This document shows, piece after piece, positions 1 to 6,292 of a DNA stretch of 8,318 nt; the first letter of the stretch is position 1, and each line of letters starts with the position of its first letter. Both the position numbers and the translations under genes were made by a program. Location of the stretch: assembly GCA_002685415.1 (NCBI GenBank), contig NYXO01000028.1, forward strand, positions 1 through 8,318. Direction: 5' to 3'. The notes below the pieces were generated by a model, which saw nothing but the letters and a program-made list of their open reading frames with translations, did not search any database and was not told where the DNA came from. This DNA comes from Methanobacteriota archaeon. Lineage in GTDB: Archaea; Thermoplasmatota; Poseidoniia; Poseidoniales; Thalassarchaeaceae.

Positions 1-22
1 AATACACGAAATTACTTGATTT

Positions 23-100
23 TGGTGCTCCTGCCGGGATTTGAACCCGGGTCGCCGGGATGAAAACCCGGAATGATGGACCGTGCTACACCACAGGAGC
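23..100 (-). tRNA. tRNA-Glu (anticodon UUC), with encoded CCA
   Basis: On the minus strand a full cloverleaf can be folded. The acceptor stem pairs 94-100 with 27-33 (GCTCCTG/CAGGAGC), the anticodon stem pairs 55-59 with 67-71 around a seven-base loop TTTTCAT, and the T arm has the loop TTCAAAT. The anticodon is TTC at 62-64, which reads glutamate codons GAA/GAG. The discriminator base is A at 26, and CCA follows directly at 23-25, so the 3' end is encoded in the gene. The start GCTCC and the TGGTGTAG segment are typical of archaeal tRNA-Glu. It lies 46 bases downstream of the DedA-like gene on the same strand, so it could be read through from that gene or use its own promoter. Confidence 0.95.
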
Positions 101-123
101 GATGGCTGTCCGAGATACAACTC

Positions 124-134
124 CCAAATAATCG
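124..134 (-). promoter_or_regulatory. Candidate TATA-like element for tRNA-Glu
   Basis: The minus strand reads CGATTATTTGG here. The AT-rich core is centred about 29 bases before the tRNA 5' end at 100, a spacing compatible with an archaeal TBP site. The sequence is only a loose match, and the tRNA might instead be processed from the DedA transcript. Confidence 0.3.
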
Positions 135-146
135 AATTGGTTAGAA

Positions 147-755
147 TCATTCTTCTTCATCGAGTAGACCTTTCCACCAGCGAGCAGCAGGAATCACAAT
201 AATTAGTCCAATAATTGATGCTAGACTGAATACCATAGCTCCCTCAAAACCAGTCATTGATGATTTCATGGACTCTCCGTAAATACCCAATAATGCACCT
301 GGAATTCCAAATCTGAGACCTCTTCCAACAATTCCTGCTGCAACAAAAAGACGCAAATCCATACGCCCGGCTCCAGCAATCCACGCTAGAGCCTTGTACG
401 GAATTGGAGATACCGCTGCAATGAATATTCCAGCCGAACCATATCTATCGACGAGTACATTCAATCTTGTAATAGTTGATTGAGAAACAAATCTCTCTAG
501 TAGCCAACCTCCCCCATACATCCCAATTGCATATCCTGCAAGAGCCCCAAGAACACTCGAAATCGTTGCAATCATGACTACTGTAGCAACTACAAATCCA
601 TTCTCTGCATCTAGAATCATATTCCACACTAAAGGATCAGGAGGGATTGGTTGCAACGCAGCCTCGGTAGAAGTCAGAATCGCCAAACCGAGGTATCCAA
701 GGCCATCTGCCCACTCTATTGCAGAGTCGACAAGCCCCCCGGGTAAGATCTCCAT
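147..755 (-). CDS. DedA/SNARE-associated (VTT domain) family membrane protein, YqaA-like
   Basis: This 202-residue integral membrane protein resembles the DedA/VTT family, whose members are linked to lipid scrambling, transport and membrane homeostasis. Visible hallmarks are an acidic residue before a proline-rich re-entrant segment (E31, then PIPPD at 36-40), a glycine-rich helix with SSVLGALAGYAIG (66-78), the second half-motif with PIPYK (117-121), and GRGLRF (144-149). Hydrophobic stretches lie near 20-30, 55-80, 108-128, 135-160 and 174-192. The C-terminus is short and acidic. I chose the ATG at 755; a TTG codon directly before it extends the frame by one residue only. No clear Shine-Dalgarno site is visible. 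The gene is divergent from nob1 and precedes tRNA-Glu. The exact substrate cannot be told from sequence. Confidence 0.85.
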   Translation of the reverse strand: MEILPGGLVDSAIEWADGLGYLGLAILTSTEAALQPIPPDPLVWNMILDAENGFVVATVVMIATISSVLGALAGYAIGMYGGGWLLERFVSQSTITRLNVLVDRYGSAGIFIAAVSPIPYKALAWIAGAGRMDLRLFVAAGIVGRGLRFGIPGALLGIYGESMKSSMTGFEGAMVFSLASIIGLIIVIPAARWWKGLLDEEE

Positions 756-857
756 CAAACATAGCCCCTAGCCAATTCCCGATGAAGGTTACCGCAAATT
801 GTCGATTGATAACTACTCTACCCCACCCCTGATAGGTTGGGCCGTCTACCCATTAGC

Positions 858-1355
858 ATGGTCAAGGTGCGTGTGCTCGACACTGCCGCCTTGATTTCAT
901 GGCCAATCTCCGATTTATACGGCGGGCTAATTGTTCCTCATCAAGAAGAAGAATTGCTCCGAATATCCCCTGATAGAGCAGTTTTATTGGAAAGTTTAGG
1001 GTTAGTTTATTCTCAACCAGATGAGACTTCTCTAAATTCGGCAGTAACTGCTGCAAAACAGAGCGGAGATATTAGTGGGATGTCTGAAACTGATCTTGCA
1101 TTGGTCTCACTAGCATTAGGAAGATCGGCTCTACTCATAACTGATGATTACCGAATGCAAAATGTAGCGACTATCCTAGATATAGAATGGCAAGGAGTTA
1201 GTGAAGTTGGGATAGGCCAAGTTTGGGCTTGGACCTTGATCTGCAGCGGTTGCAGGAGTGAATTCGAAGCACCAAATTCAACTAGTGCAAAACAGAAAAA
1301 TTATGGCGAATGTAAAAATTGTGGGTCGGCGCTGAAATTGAAGAGAAAGAAATGA
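858..1355 (+). CDS. nob1: Nob1-type rRNA-maturation endonuclease (PIN domain plus zinc ribbon)
   Basis: The 165-residue product has a PIN nuclease domain at about residues 4-110 and a C-terminal zinc ribbon. PIN signatures are the first-strand aspartate in VRVLDTAALI (D8), the SETDLALVSLAL helix (D79) and the LITDD strand (D96/D97), the acidic residues that bind metal in this fold. The ribbon shows C129-x2-C132 and C152-x2-C155 and ends in a basic tail (KLKRKK). This order matches archaeal Nob1, which cuts the 3' end of small-subunit rRNA during ribosome assembly. I chose the ATG at 858 because the family starts just before the LDT motif; an in-frame TTG at 837 would add seven residues. There is no strong ribosome binding site. 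The stop lies 5 bases from the convergent tatA stop. Confidence 0.88.
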   Translation: MVKVRVLDTAALISWPISDLYGGLIVPHQEEELLRISPDRAVLLESLGLVYSQPDETSLNSAVTAAKQSGDISGMSETDLALVSLALGRSALLITDDYRMQNVATILDIEWQGVSEVGIGQVWAWTLICSGCRSEFEAPNSTSAKQKNYGECKNCGSALKLKRKK

Positions 1356-1360
1356 GAAAT

Positions 1361-1567
1361 CTATTCATTCTCGTTAGCAACCTTGTCACTGACACCACCT
1401 CTATCCATGTCTAGCTCAGCGCGTGAAGGAGATGTGACATCTGAAATTCCAGCCTGAAACTCTCCTTTGGCCCTACCCAAATTTCTAGCCAGTTCTGGGA
1501 TTCTTTTGGCACCAAAAAGGAATATGGCCATTATCCCGATGATAACAAATTCTGTGGGTCCAATCAT
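1361..1567 (-). CDS. tatA: Sec-independent (twin-arginine) translocase subunit TatA
   Basis: The 68-residue product has the TatA/E plan: a short N-terminal segment, one transmembrane helix (about 5-19, FVIIGIMAIFLF), the FG hinge (18-19), then the amphipathic helix with KRIPELARNLGRAKGEF (21-37) and a polar acidic tail. TatA oligomers form the channel for folded proteins with twin-arginine signals, including many cofactor enzymes. The ATG at 1567 gives the standard length. The frame is open upstream to 1714, but that extension overlaps moaD and has no Tat character. It sits 76 bases downstream of moaD on the same strand and may be in its transcript. No tatC is in the window. Confidence 0.9.
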   Translation of the reverse strand: MIGPTEFVIIGIMAIFLFGAKRIPELARNLGRAKGEFQAGISDVTSPSRAELDMDRGGVSDKVANENE

Positions 1568-1643
1568 CTCTCTCGAACACCCCGTGTGGTATTCCTCTCT
1601 CAAAGGCTTCGTCAAAGAGCACAGAAAATTATCGGTTTTCTGA

Positions 1644-1901
1644 TTAACCACCAGAAACCGGAGGTAAGAAGGCAATTTCAGAAGCATCAGCAAGATCTGC
1701 ATCCAAATCTGCACCTACTACACCATCAATAGCCACTCTAAGGCCTGATTCAAGCATTGGAGTTAATCGAAATCTATCGATTAGGTCCCTAGCTGTAGAA
1801 CCCTGCAATAATGCAACCTCTATTTCTCGCTGACCCATGGATTCTGCGAGGGGGCCAAAAAAAAGCATTCTGACTTTTATCGCCAGGTCGCCCTCTACCA
1901 T
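1644..1901 (-). CDS. moaD: MoaD/ThiS-family sulfur-carrier protein (molybdopterin synthase small subunit)
   Basis: The 85-residue product is a ubiquitin-like beta-grasp protein. It has the first strand IKVRMLFFGPLAE (8-20), the helix STARDLIDRF (36-44), VAIDGVV (57-63), and the ending IAFLPPVSGG (76-85) with the required terminal Gly-Gly. MoaD carries a thiocarboxylate on that glycine and gives sulfur to precursor Z through MoaE; archaeal relatives (SAMPs) can also be conjugated to proteins. LPPVSGG favours MoaD over ThiS. The ATG at 1901 is supported by a TATA-like box 28 bases upstream. A TTG at 1919 would lie too close to that box, and the internal ATG at 1868 would remove the first strand. 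No moaE or moeB is visible nearby. Confidence 0.87.
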   Translation of the reverse strand: MVEGDLAIKVRMLFFGPLAESMGQREIEVALLQGSTARDLIDRFRLTPMLESGLRVAIDGVVGADLDADLADASEIAFLPPVSGG

Positions 1902-1924
1902 ATACACGGCCAGAGGCAAGTGGG

Positions 1925-1933
1925 CAATATATC
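1925..1933 (-). promoter_or_regulatory. TATA box for moaD (leaderless-type promoter)
   Basis: The minus strand reads GATATATTG. Its centre is about 28 bases before the moaD ATG at 1901, the spacing expected when transcription begins at or next to the start codon. No Shine-Dalgarno sequence lies between them. This is the best TATA match in the window and decides the moaD start. Confidence 0.55.
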
Positions 1934-1984
1934 CAACCCATCAACACGCAGAATCTAAACACCTCACTTGTTGCAGGGTAAAAT

Positions 1985-2659
1985 ATGAATGAAGTCAAGG
2001 CTGTTGCCTTCGATTGTGATGGAGTATTAGCTGCAAATGATTCATCATGGCAGAATATTCACGATTATTTTGGAACAGAAAACAAAGAAATGCTTGCCAA
2101 ATTCATCCGCAAAGAAGTCACAGAAGAGGAATTTGTATTGGATGACATCCGCCTATGGAGAGAAGTTCAACCTGAGATACATCGCGACGATATCATGAGA
2201 TGTTACTCTGGAATCAAGTTAATGCCGGGAGCCAGGGAAGTTGTGAAGGAATTACAGAATCGTGGAGTCTTGGTTGCTATCGTATCCTCAGGTGTAGACT
2301 TACTCATCGGTTCAATAGCAAATATGCTCAAGGTTGATGATTGGGCTGCAAATGGATTTGAATGGGATGAAGAAGGATGGTTGATTGGTTCCAAGCCCAC
2401 TGTAGTTCAATCGCATGATAAAGGGATTACAGTAGAAAAATTTGCTAGAATTAATTCCATTGACCCAGAAAATATCGTCTCGGTTGGAGATTCAGGACCC
2501 GACCTTTCAATGATGATTCCAGGTTCAAGATTCATAGGATTTAATCCGGCTCCAAACAGGGGTGCAGAAGATTTCGTAAAGGCAGGAGTACCGGTAATAG
2601 AAGGGCAGGATTTGAGAGAGATTTGGCAGCCTATGTTTGGCGAGCCATTTCCTGAATGA
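1985..2659 (+). CDS. HAD-superfamily phosphatase, phosphoserine-phosphatase-like
   Basis: This 224-residue HAD hydrolase has all four motifs: DxD in FDCDGVL (D10 nucleophile, D12), the serine of VSSG (S101), the lysine of HDKG (K146), and GDSGPDL (168-174; D169, D173). The helical insert after motif I (about 18-75) is a C1-type cap, and overall length and motif IV fit the SerB/HAD-IB group, which removes phosphate from O-phosphoserine in serine synthesis. Motif I has DGVL rather than the DSTL type common in SerB, so other small phosphates are possible and I give no symbol. The ATG at 1985 follows AGGGTAAAAT; a weak TATA-like TCTAAAC (1954-1960) lies 28 bases upstream. The stop is 3 bases from that of convergent polB. 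Confidence 0.82.
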   Translation: MNEVKAVAFDCDGVLAANDSSWQNIHDYFGTENKEMLAKFIRKEVTEEEFVLDDIRLWREVQPEIHRDDIMRCYSGIKLMPGAREVVKELQNRGVLVAIVSSGVDLLIGSIANMLKVDDWAANGFEWDEEGWLIGSKPTVVQSHDKGITVEKFARINSIDPENIVSVGDSGPDLSMMIPGSRFIGFNPAPNRGAEDFVKAGVPVIEGQDLREIWQPMFGEPFPE

Positions 2660-2662
2660 GGG

Positions 2663-4297
2663 TCAAGCAAAGGGTATGCTAGCCGATTCATGGGTATGCA
2701 GATTTATGACAGTCAAGATGCAAGGTTTTGGTTGGAAACCTAACATCCTTTGGTAATCGGTTTGGTCTTGCCAGGTTGATGAGTGAACTATCGTTGTACC
2801 TTTGTGATTCCCAACATAATGTCCATGGACATGACCTGTAACAAAAATATCCGGAGTTTGCTGAATTACCATCCTATCCTCAGGTTCAGGCGATAGAGGG
2901 GTTTTTCCACCCCAAGAAGGAGCGAGATGCCTTCTTTCTAGCATAGCTCTCATCGCCATTTCTGGCTTCGAATAGGTAACGGAACGGAGGCCTGCAACAA
3001 AATCATCGATACTTTTCCCATGATAAGACAGAATTCTAACTCCATGCAAGCTAAATTCAGATGGATTCCCGACAAACACCGCGTCTGAGTAGTCTTGTTG
3101 TACTTCCGGATCTAGTGCTGGTTGAGGTTCAGCAGGACGAACCGCATCATGATTTCCGGGTAAAATAACGACATCTACCCAATCTGGAAGACCTTCCAAA
3201 AGTCGTGCAAGTTCTCCATATTGTGCAAATAGGTCTGTAATCGCTAGATGCCTTTCCTGACCGGGATAAATTCCAACTCCATCGACACCATCCCCGCTGA
3301 GGACGAAATATTTCACAGTCCGAGCTAATGGGTCTGAATTGAACCACTGAATCATCTTCTCCCATTGAGGCGCTAAGAAGGTCTTGGACCCTACATGAAC
3401 ATCGGAAAGGAAGGCAGCGGAAACTGCTTGATCCTCTCCTGCTGTTGCCTTAGAGTGCTGCCTCATAGGAGGCAAATGGATGTTGCTAACCATGAATAGA
3501 GGGCTTCTTTCACCGAGTAGGAAATGTCCGCTGATTCCAACTACATCATCGTCCATTAGTCCATCCAAAGCAGGATGAAGAGGACCTGCTCCAGATGGAG
3601 GACGAAGAGAACATTGAATGTTTTGTGTCTCATCTTCGAATGCGAAACCCAAGTTACCTGCCCGGGTGAAGCGTGATTCAGAGGCTAGACCAACTAGAGT
3701 GATTTCGTAATCTTTCGATGTGTGCCTCTGTCTATTTCTCCATGCTTCGGCGATACTAATCGGACGACGAGGAAGGGCTCCACCTGAGACTAGTTGATTG
3801 CGAATTTGCTTCAACCTATCTCCAAAAAAAGATTGAATATCCGTCATTTTACCTTCTGTTCTAGACGACCCAGTAATATCGAAGTGGATCTCTATTTCAG
3901 AATCGATATCTGAGGCTTGCATAGGAAAATCTTGCATTCGATAATGGTCCAATCCATGAGGCCTGGGTGCAGGCGAGGGCTCATCCGTGGTGATTGGCGC
4001 GATTGTCCTTCCAATAGCCTGACCAGATTCAGGTCTTGCCAAAGTTGCTTGCAAAGTTGGCGAGTTAATTTGTATTTCAGGATTTGACTCTGTAAGAGTT
4101 TCTTCCGTAGGCACTAAGCTCAGTAATTCGTCTATACTTTGACCAGTTAACAATCGAGTTTCACTTGCATTTGCAGCCTCAATTAACGGACCTAGATTGC
4201 TTAATTGCTCAATTTTAGTTTGGGCATCTCGCCCCATTACGACTAGGCCTGCAGCAGCGAGGACTCGGCTCTTTTCAGTCCAAGACTCAGCCGTCAT
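2663..4297 (-). CDS. polB: DNA polymerase D (polymerase II) small subunit DP1, 3'-5' exonuclease
   Basis: The 544-residue product is the exonuclease subunit of the archaeal replicative polymerase PolD, partner of large subunit DP2. Residues 1-60 look helical, and 65-145 are low-complexity linker. An OB fold begins near 197 (EITLVGLASESRF) and runs to about 275. The calcineurin-like phosphodiesterase domain fills 293-540 with all metal motifs: SDVHVG (D299, H301), SGDGVDGVGIYPGQ (D336, D339), PGNHDAVRPAEPQP (380-393), SYHG (H426) and GHVHGH (488-493). DGVGIYP and AEPQP are diagnostic of DP1, and the intact ligands imply working proofreading, unlike the inactive eukaryotic B-subunits. It appears shorter than thermococcal DP1, mainly in the linker. 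The ATG at 4297 lacks a Shine-Dalgarno site. DP2 is not in the window. Confidence 0.96.
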   Translation of the reverse strand: MTAESWTEKSRVLAAAGLVVMGRDAQTKIEQLSNLGPLIEAANASETRLLTGQSIDELLSLVPTEETLTESNPEIQINSPTLQATLARPESGQAIGRTIAPITTDEPSPAPRPHGLDHYRMQDFPMQASDIDSEIEIHFDITGSSRTEGKMTDIQSFFGDRLKQIRNQLVSGGALPRRPISIAEAWRNRQRHTSKDYEITLVGLASESRFTRAGNLGFAFEDETQNIQCSLRPPSGAGPLHPALDGLMDDDVVGISGHFLLGERSPLFMVSNIHLPPMRQHSKATAGEDQAVSAAFLSDVHVGSKTFLAPQWEKMIQWFNSDPLARTVKYFVLSGDGVDGVGIYPGQERHLAITDLFAQYGELARLLEGLPDWVDVVILPGNHDAVRPAEPQPALDPEVQQDYSDAVFVGNPSEFSLHGVRILSYHGKSIDDFVAGLRSVTYSKPEMAMRAMLERRHLAPSWGGKTPLSPEPEDRMVIQQTPDIFVTGHVHGHYVGNHKGTTIVHSSTWQDQTDYQRMLGFQPKPCILTVINLHTHESASIPFA

Positions 4298-4342
4298 ATG
4301 TCAAAGCACATACTGGACCGCTCATGATGATATCGCTTGGTG

Positions 4343-4357
4343 CGGCTCGTAGAGCCG
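4343..4357. repeat. Perfect 6-bp inverted repeat (hairpin) between pncC and polB
   Basis: CGGCTC-GTA-GAGCCG forms a perfect stem with a three-base loop, between the pncC stop and the polB start on the minus strand. No T-run follows, so it is not a classical terminator. It could be an RNA processing hairpin, an operator, or chance. Confidence 0.4.
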
Positions 4358-4360
4358 GAT

Positions 4361-4374
4361 AATGAATTCTCATT
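4361..4374. repeat. Short inverted repeat overlapping the pncC stop codon
   Basis: AATGA-ATTC-TCATT is a 5-bp inverted repeat with a four-base loop that includes the pncC stop codon (4370-4372). It lies three bases from the stronger hairpin at 4343-4357. Stems this short and AT-rich arise often by chance. Confidence 0.25.
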
Positions 4375-5056
4375 CATCCCAATCTGTCAGCGATGCTAAA
4401 TCTACCTTCTGAATCTCATCGGCGACAGTATCTGTTTCCCAATCCGCCCAAGACAGGTTACCTTGCCATTGTTCTGATTTAGGATCCATGGATTCAGGTT
4501 GTTGTTCTTCACCGCCTTCAGAACGACTCTCGACGGCTGCGATTCGTTCTTCCTCCTCAACAACTCTATCCAGAAGTTCGAGAGAAAGTCTGAGGGCGAA
4601 AGACACGAAGGACTTTTTATTATCCAAACGATCATTTTCCCCAAAGTCCCTTCTACGGACAATGAATTGGTCTCCTGCTGTAACAGCGACATGAACAAGT
4701 CCTACTTCTTTGGTGGGCGTTGCCCCCCCTGGACCGGCGATACCGGTGATAGCAATCGACACCTCGGCATCGGAGCGATAGCGAGCACCCCTGGCCATCT
4801 GAAGTGCTACCTGGTGGGATACAGCTCCCGCTTCCCCTTGGTCGAAGGCAGATTTCTCCACACCAAGTTCTCGCATCTTTCCTTCATTGTTGTATACTAC
4901 CCAGCCTTGGTCAAACCAACTGGTTGCACCGGATATATCAGTGAAGGTTGAGGCCAATAAACCACCTGTGCAAGATTCGGCAGTAGCTATGCTCCAGCCC
5001 CTCTTGCGCAGTCTTCGGCTCAACCTCGAGGCGAGCGCAGCAGTCTCTTCGACCAC
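4370..5056 (-). CDS. pncC: CinA C-terminal domain protein (nicotinamide-nucleotide amidase, PncC-type) with acidic tail
   Basis: The 228-residue product holds a stand-alone CinA C-terminal domain at about 5-165. Family hallmarks are ATAESCTGGLLAS (24-36) with presumed catalytic S28, WFDQGWVVYNNEGK (47-60) with Y55 and K60, GAVSHQVALQMARGA (77-91) and ITGIAGPGGATPTKEVG (103-119). PncC enzymes turn nicotinamide mononucleotide into nicotinate mononucleotide in pyridine-nucleotide salvage. The N-terminal CinA (MoCF-like) domain is absent. Residues 166-228 form a glutamate/aspartate-rich tail containing LSWADWETD, outside the usual domain. Translation seems to start at GTG 5056: it is the only usual start codon between the upstream in-frame TGA and the conserved domain. 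tRNA-Val ends 57 bases upstream on the same strand, so shared transcription is possible. Confidence 0.88.
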   Translation of the reverse strand: MVEETAALASRLSRRLRKRGWSIATAESCTGGLLASTFTDISGATSWFDQGWVVYNNEGKMRELGVEKSAFDQGEAGAVSHQVALQMARGARYRSDAEVSIAITGIAGPGGATPTKEVGLVHVAVTAGDQFIVRRRDFGENDRLDNKKSFVSFALRLSLELLDRVVEEEERIAAVESRSEGGEEQQPESMDPKSEQWQGNLSWADWETDTVADEIQKVDLASLTDWDE

Positions 5057-5113
5057 GACCCCTCGCTTGCCTCGCCCTTCTTGACTCTTTCACAAGCGGA
5101 GATGACAGAATTT

Positions 5114-5189
5114 TGGTGGGCCCGACCGGAATTGAACCGGTGATCTTCGCTTTGTAAGAGCGACGTCATAACCCCTAGACCACGGGCCC
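5114..5189 (-). tRNA. tRNA-Val (anticodon UAC), with encoded CCA
   Basis: The minus strand folds as a cloverleaf: acceptor stem GGGCCCG/CGGGCCC (5183-5189 with 5118-5124), anticodon stem TCGCT/AGCGA (5159-5163 with 5147-5151) around loop CTTACAA, and a T arm with ACCGG/CCGGT and loop TTCAATT. The anticodon TAC is at 5154-5156, so it decodes valine. The discriminator is A (5117), and CCA is encoded at 5114-5116, as in the tRNA-Glu of this window. The TGGTCTAGGGGTTATGAC segment is typical of archaeal tRNA-Val. It is divergent from the PCMT-like gene and upstream of pncC. Confidence 0.95.
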
Positions 5190-5247
5190 TTAGTGAGACC
5201 GCGGACGCAATGTGTTCAAATGATTGGTGGTGCAATAATCTGTGTAA

Positions 5248-5253
5248 AGGTGA
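5248..5253 (+). promoter_or_regulatory. Shine-Dalgarno site of the PCMT-like gene
   Basis: AGGTGA lies four bases before the ATG at 5258 and matches the anti-Shine-Dalgarno core (UCACCU) of 16S rRNA. It fixes that start, although the frame is open back to 5210. It is the clearest ribosome binding site in the window; most other genes here have none. Confidence 0.65.
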
Positions 5254-5257
5254 ACCG

Positions 5258-6250
5258 ATGAAGCCCATAGAAGACCTTTTGGAGAGGCTTCGCAGAAGCG
5301 GCCTACCTCTGGAAAATGAGGTCGCTGAAGCCATGAAACACGTTTTTATCGGGTCATTTACTGACTTCGAATTAGATTCATTCTGGCATGATAGACCAGT
5401 TCCGTTCCTAATTACTCGGAATGATGCTGCCAAAACCATCTCAGCGCCACACATGATAGTAACTCTTCTTCATCATCTCGAACTCCGAGTTGGCCAACAT
5501 GTTCTCTTGATAGGATCGAAGGGCGGGTACTTAGCAGCTCTAATTGACCATATTGTTGGAAAAGATGGAATGATTACTGTGCTAGAACCTCATCCCGAGG
5601 TTCTATACCACACGGAAGAAAGATTGGAATTTCACGATTCAAAAGGACTGATTCGAGTATTGCCCGTTAACTCATTTGAAGGCGATGAAGAGATATCTAG
5701 AGGCGTTGACAGAGTCCTAATCACCGGGGCGGTGAGAGAAATTCCTCTAATCGTCGCGGGTGTGGTTGAAGAGGGAGGATTTGTATTGGGGCCATTTGGT
5801 GGACCCATTCAACAAACCTTACTGAAACGAGAAAGACAAGGTGATGATTGGTTAGATACCGAACTAGGAAATGTTGTTTTTGGGCCGATGGATCTTACTG
5901 AGGCAGAACGGGACCCACTTGACCCACAAGCATTAGCAGACCATATACAAGACGCTCTGAATATAATTATCGAATTGGTAGAAATCGATAATGAAACCGT
6001 CGAAAGAATCGAAGAATTAGTAGAATCTCTTCGGAGTATGCCTTCTGACATACCACCTTTGGATGAGGATGCGACCGAGGATGAATTAGTCGAGCATCCA
6101 GTGTTTGAATTGCTCATGGCAGAAATGGAGTGGCTACAACCTATGTGGCCTCTATTTGGAGAATTGCTTGCAATTGATATCGACTCTCCAGCTGACTGGG
6201 ACGACGATGAACCCCCGATGGTCGGTGGTCACGAAGATTTGATTCCTTGA
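5258..6250 (+). CDS. PCMT-family (protein-L-isoaspartate O-methyltransferase-like) protein with long acidic C-terminal extension
   Basis: The 330-residue product aligns by eye with PCMT, which methylates isoaspartate in damaged proteins using SAM. Seen are HDRPVPF (44-50), the substrate loop AAKTISAPHM (57-66), the SAM-loop region HVLLIGSKGGYLAAL (81-95), the post-I acidic residue VLEPHPE (E110), and DRVLITGAVREIP (151-163) followed by EEGGFVLGPFGG (171-182). Motif I is altered: the usual VLEIGTGSGY is VLLIGSKGGY, losing the acidic residue and the middle glycine, so SAM binding may be changed. PCMT normally ends near 210-220 residues. Here about 110 more follow, with a predicted helix (222-262), a stretch rich in Asp/Glu and Trp (265-320), and the ending GGHEDLIP. 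The start is set by AGGTGA upstream. It could be an active variant or a non-enzymatic paralogue. Confidence 0.75.
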   Translation: MKPIEDLLERLRRSGLPLENEVAEAMKHVFIGSFTDFELDSFWHDRPVPFLITRNDAAKTISAPHMIVTLLHHLELRVGQHVLLIGSKGGYLAALIDHIVGKDGMITVLEPHPEVLYHTEERLEFHDSKGLIRVLPVNSFEGDEEISRGVDRVLITGAVREIPLIVAGVVEEGGFVLGPFGGPIQQTLLKRERQGDDWLDTELGNVVFGPMDLTEAERDPLDPQALADHIQDALNIIIELVEIDNETVERIEELVESLRSMPSDIPPLDEDATEDELVEHPVFELLMAEMEWLQPMWPLFGELLAIDIDSPADWDDDEPPMVGGHEDLIP

Positions 6251-6260
6251 GCCGTTGCAT

Positions 6261-6268
6261 GAATATTT
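6261..6268 (+). promoter_or_regulatory. Candidate TATA box for the HEAT-repeat gene
   Basis: GAATATTT is centred about 28 bases before the ATG at 6293, with no Shine-Dalgarno site between. This suggests a leaderless transcript starting separately from the PCMT-like gene, which ends at 6250. Confidence 0.4.
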
Positions 6269-6292
6269 GCGATTCGTAATTGCGTAGTGTTC

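Noticed and set aside
1568..1714. A 49-residue N-terminal extension of tatA
   Set aside because: The extension overlaps the end of moaD and lacks the expected export features; TatA normally begins just before its membrane helix, as it does from 1567.
4343..4357. Intrinsic terminator after pncC
   Set aside because: The stem is good but no T-run follows on the minus strand, and archaeal termination relies mainly on T-rich tracts.
4499..4951. A 150-codon plus-strand frame inside pncC
   Set aside because: It is antisense to the conserved amidase domain, and its translation resembles nothing known to me.
5020..5454. A 144-codon minus-strand frame across tRNA-Val and the PCMT-like gene
   Set aside because: It runs through a complete tRNA and opposite a supported gene, and the product shows no domain features.
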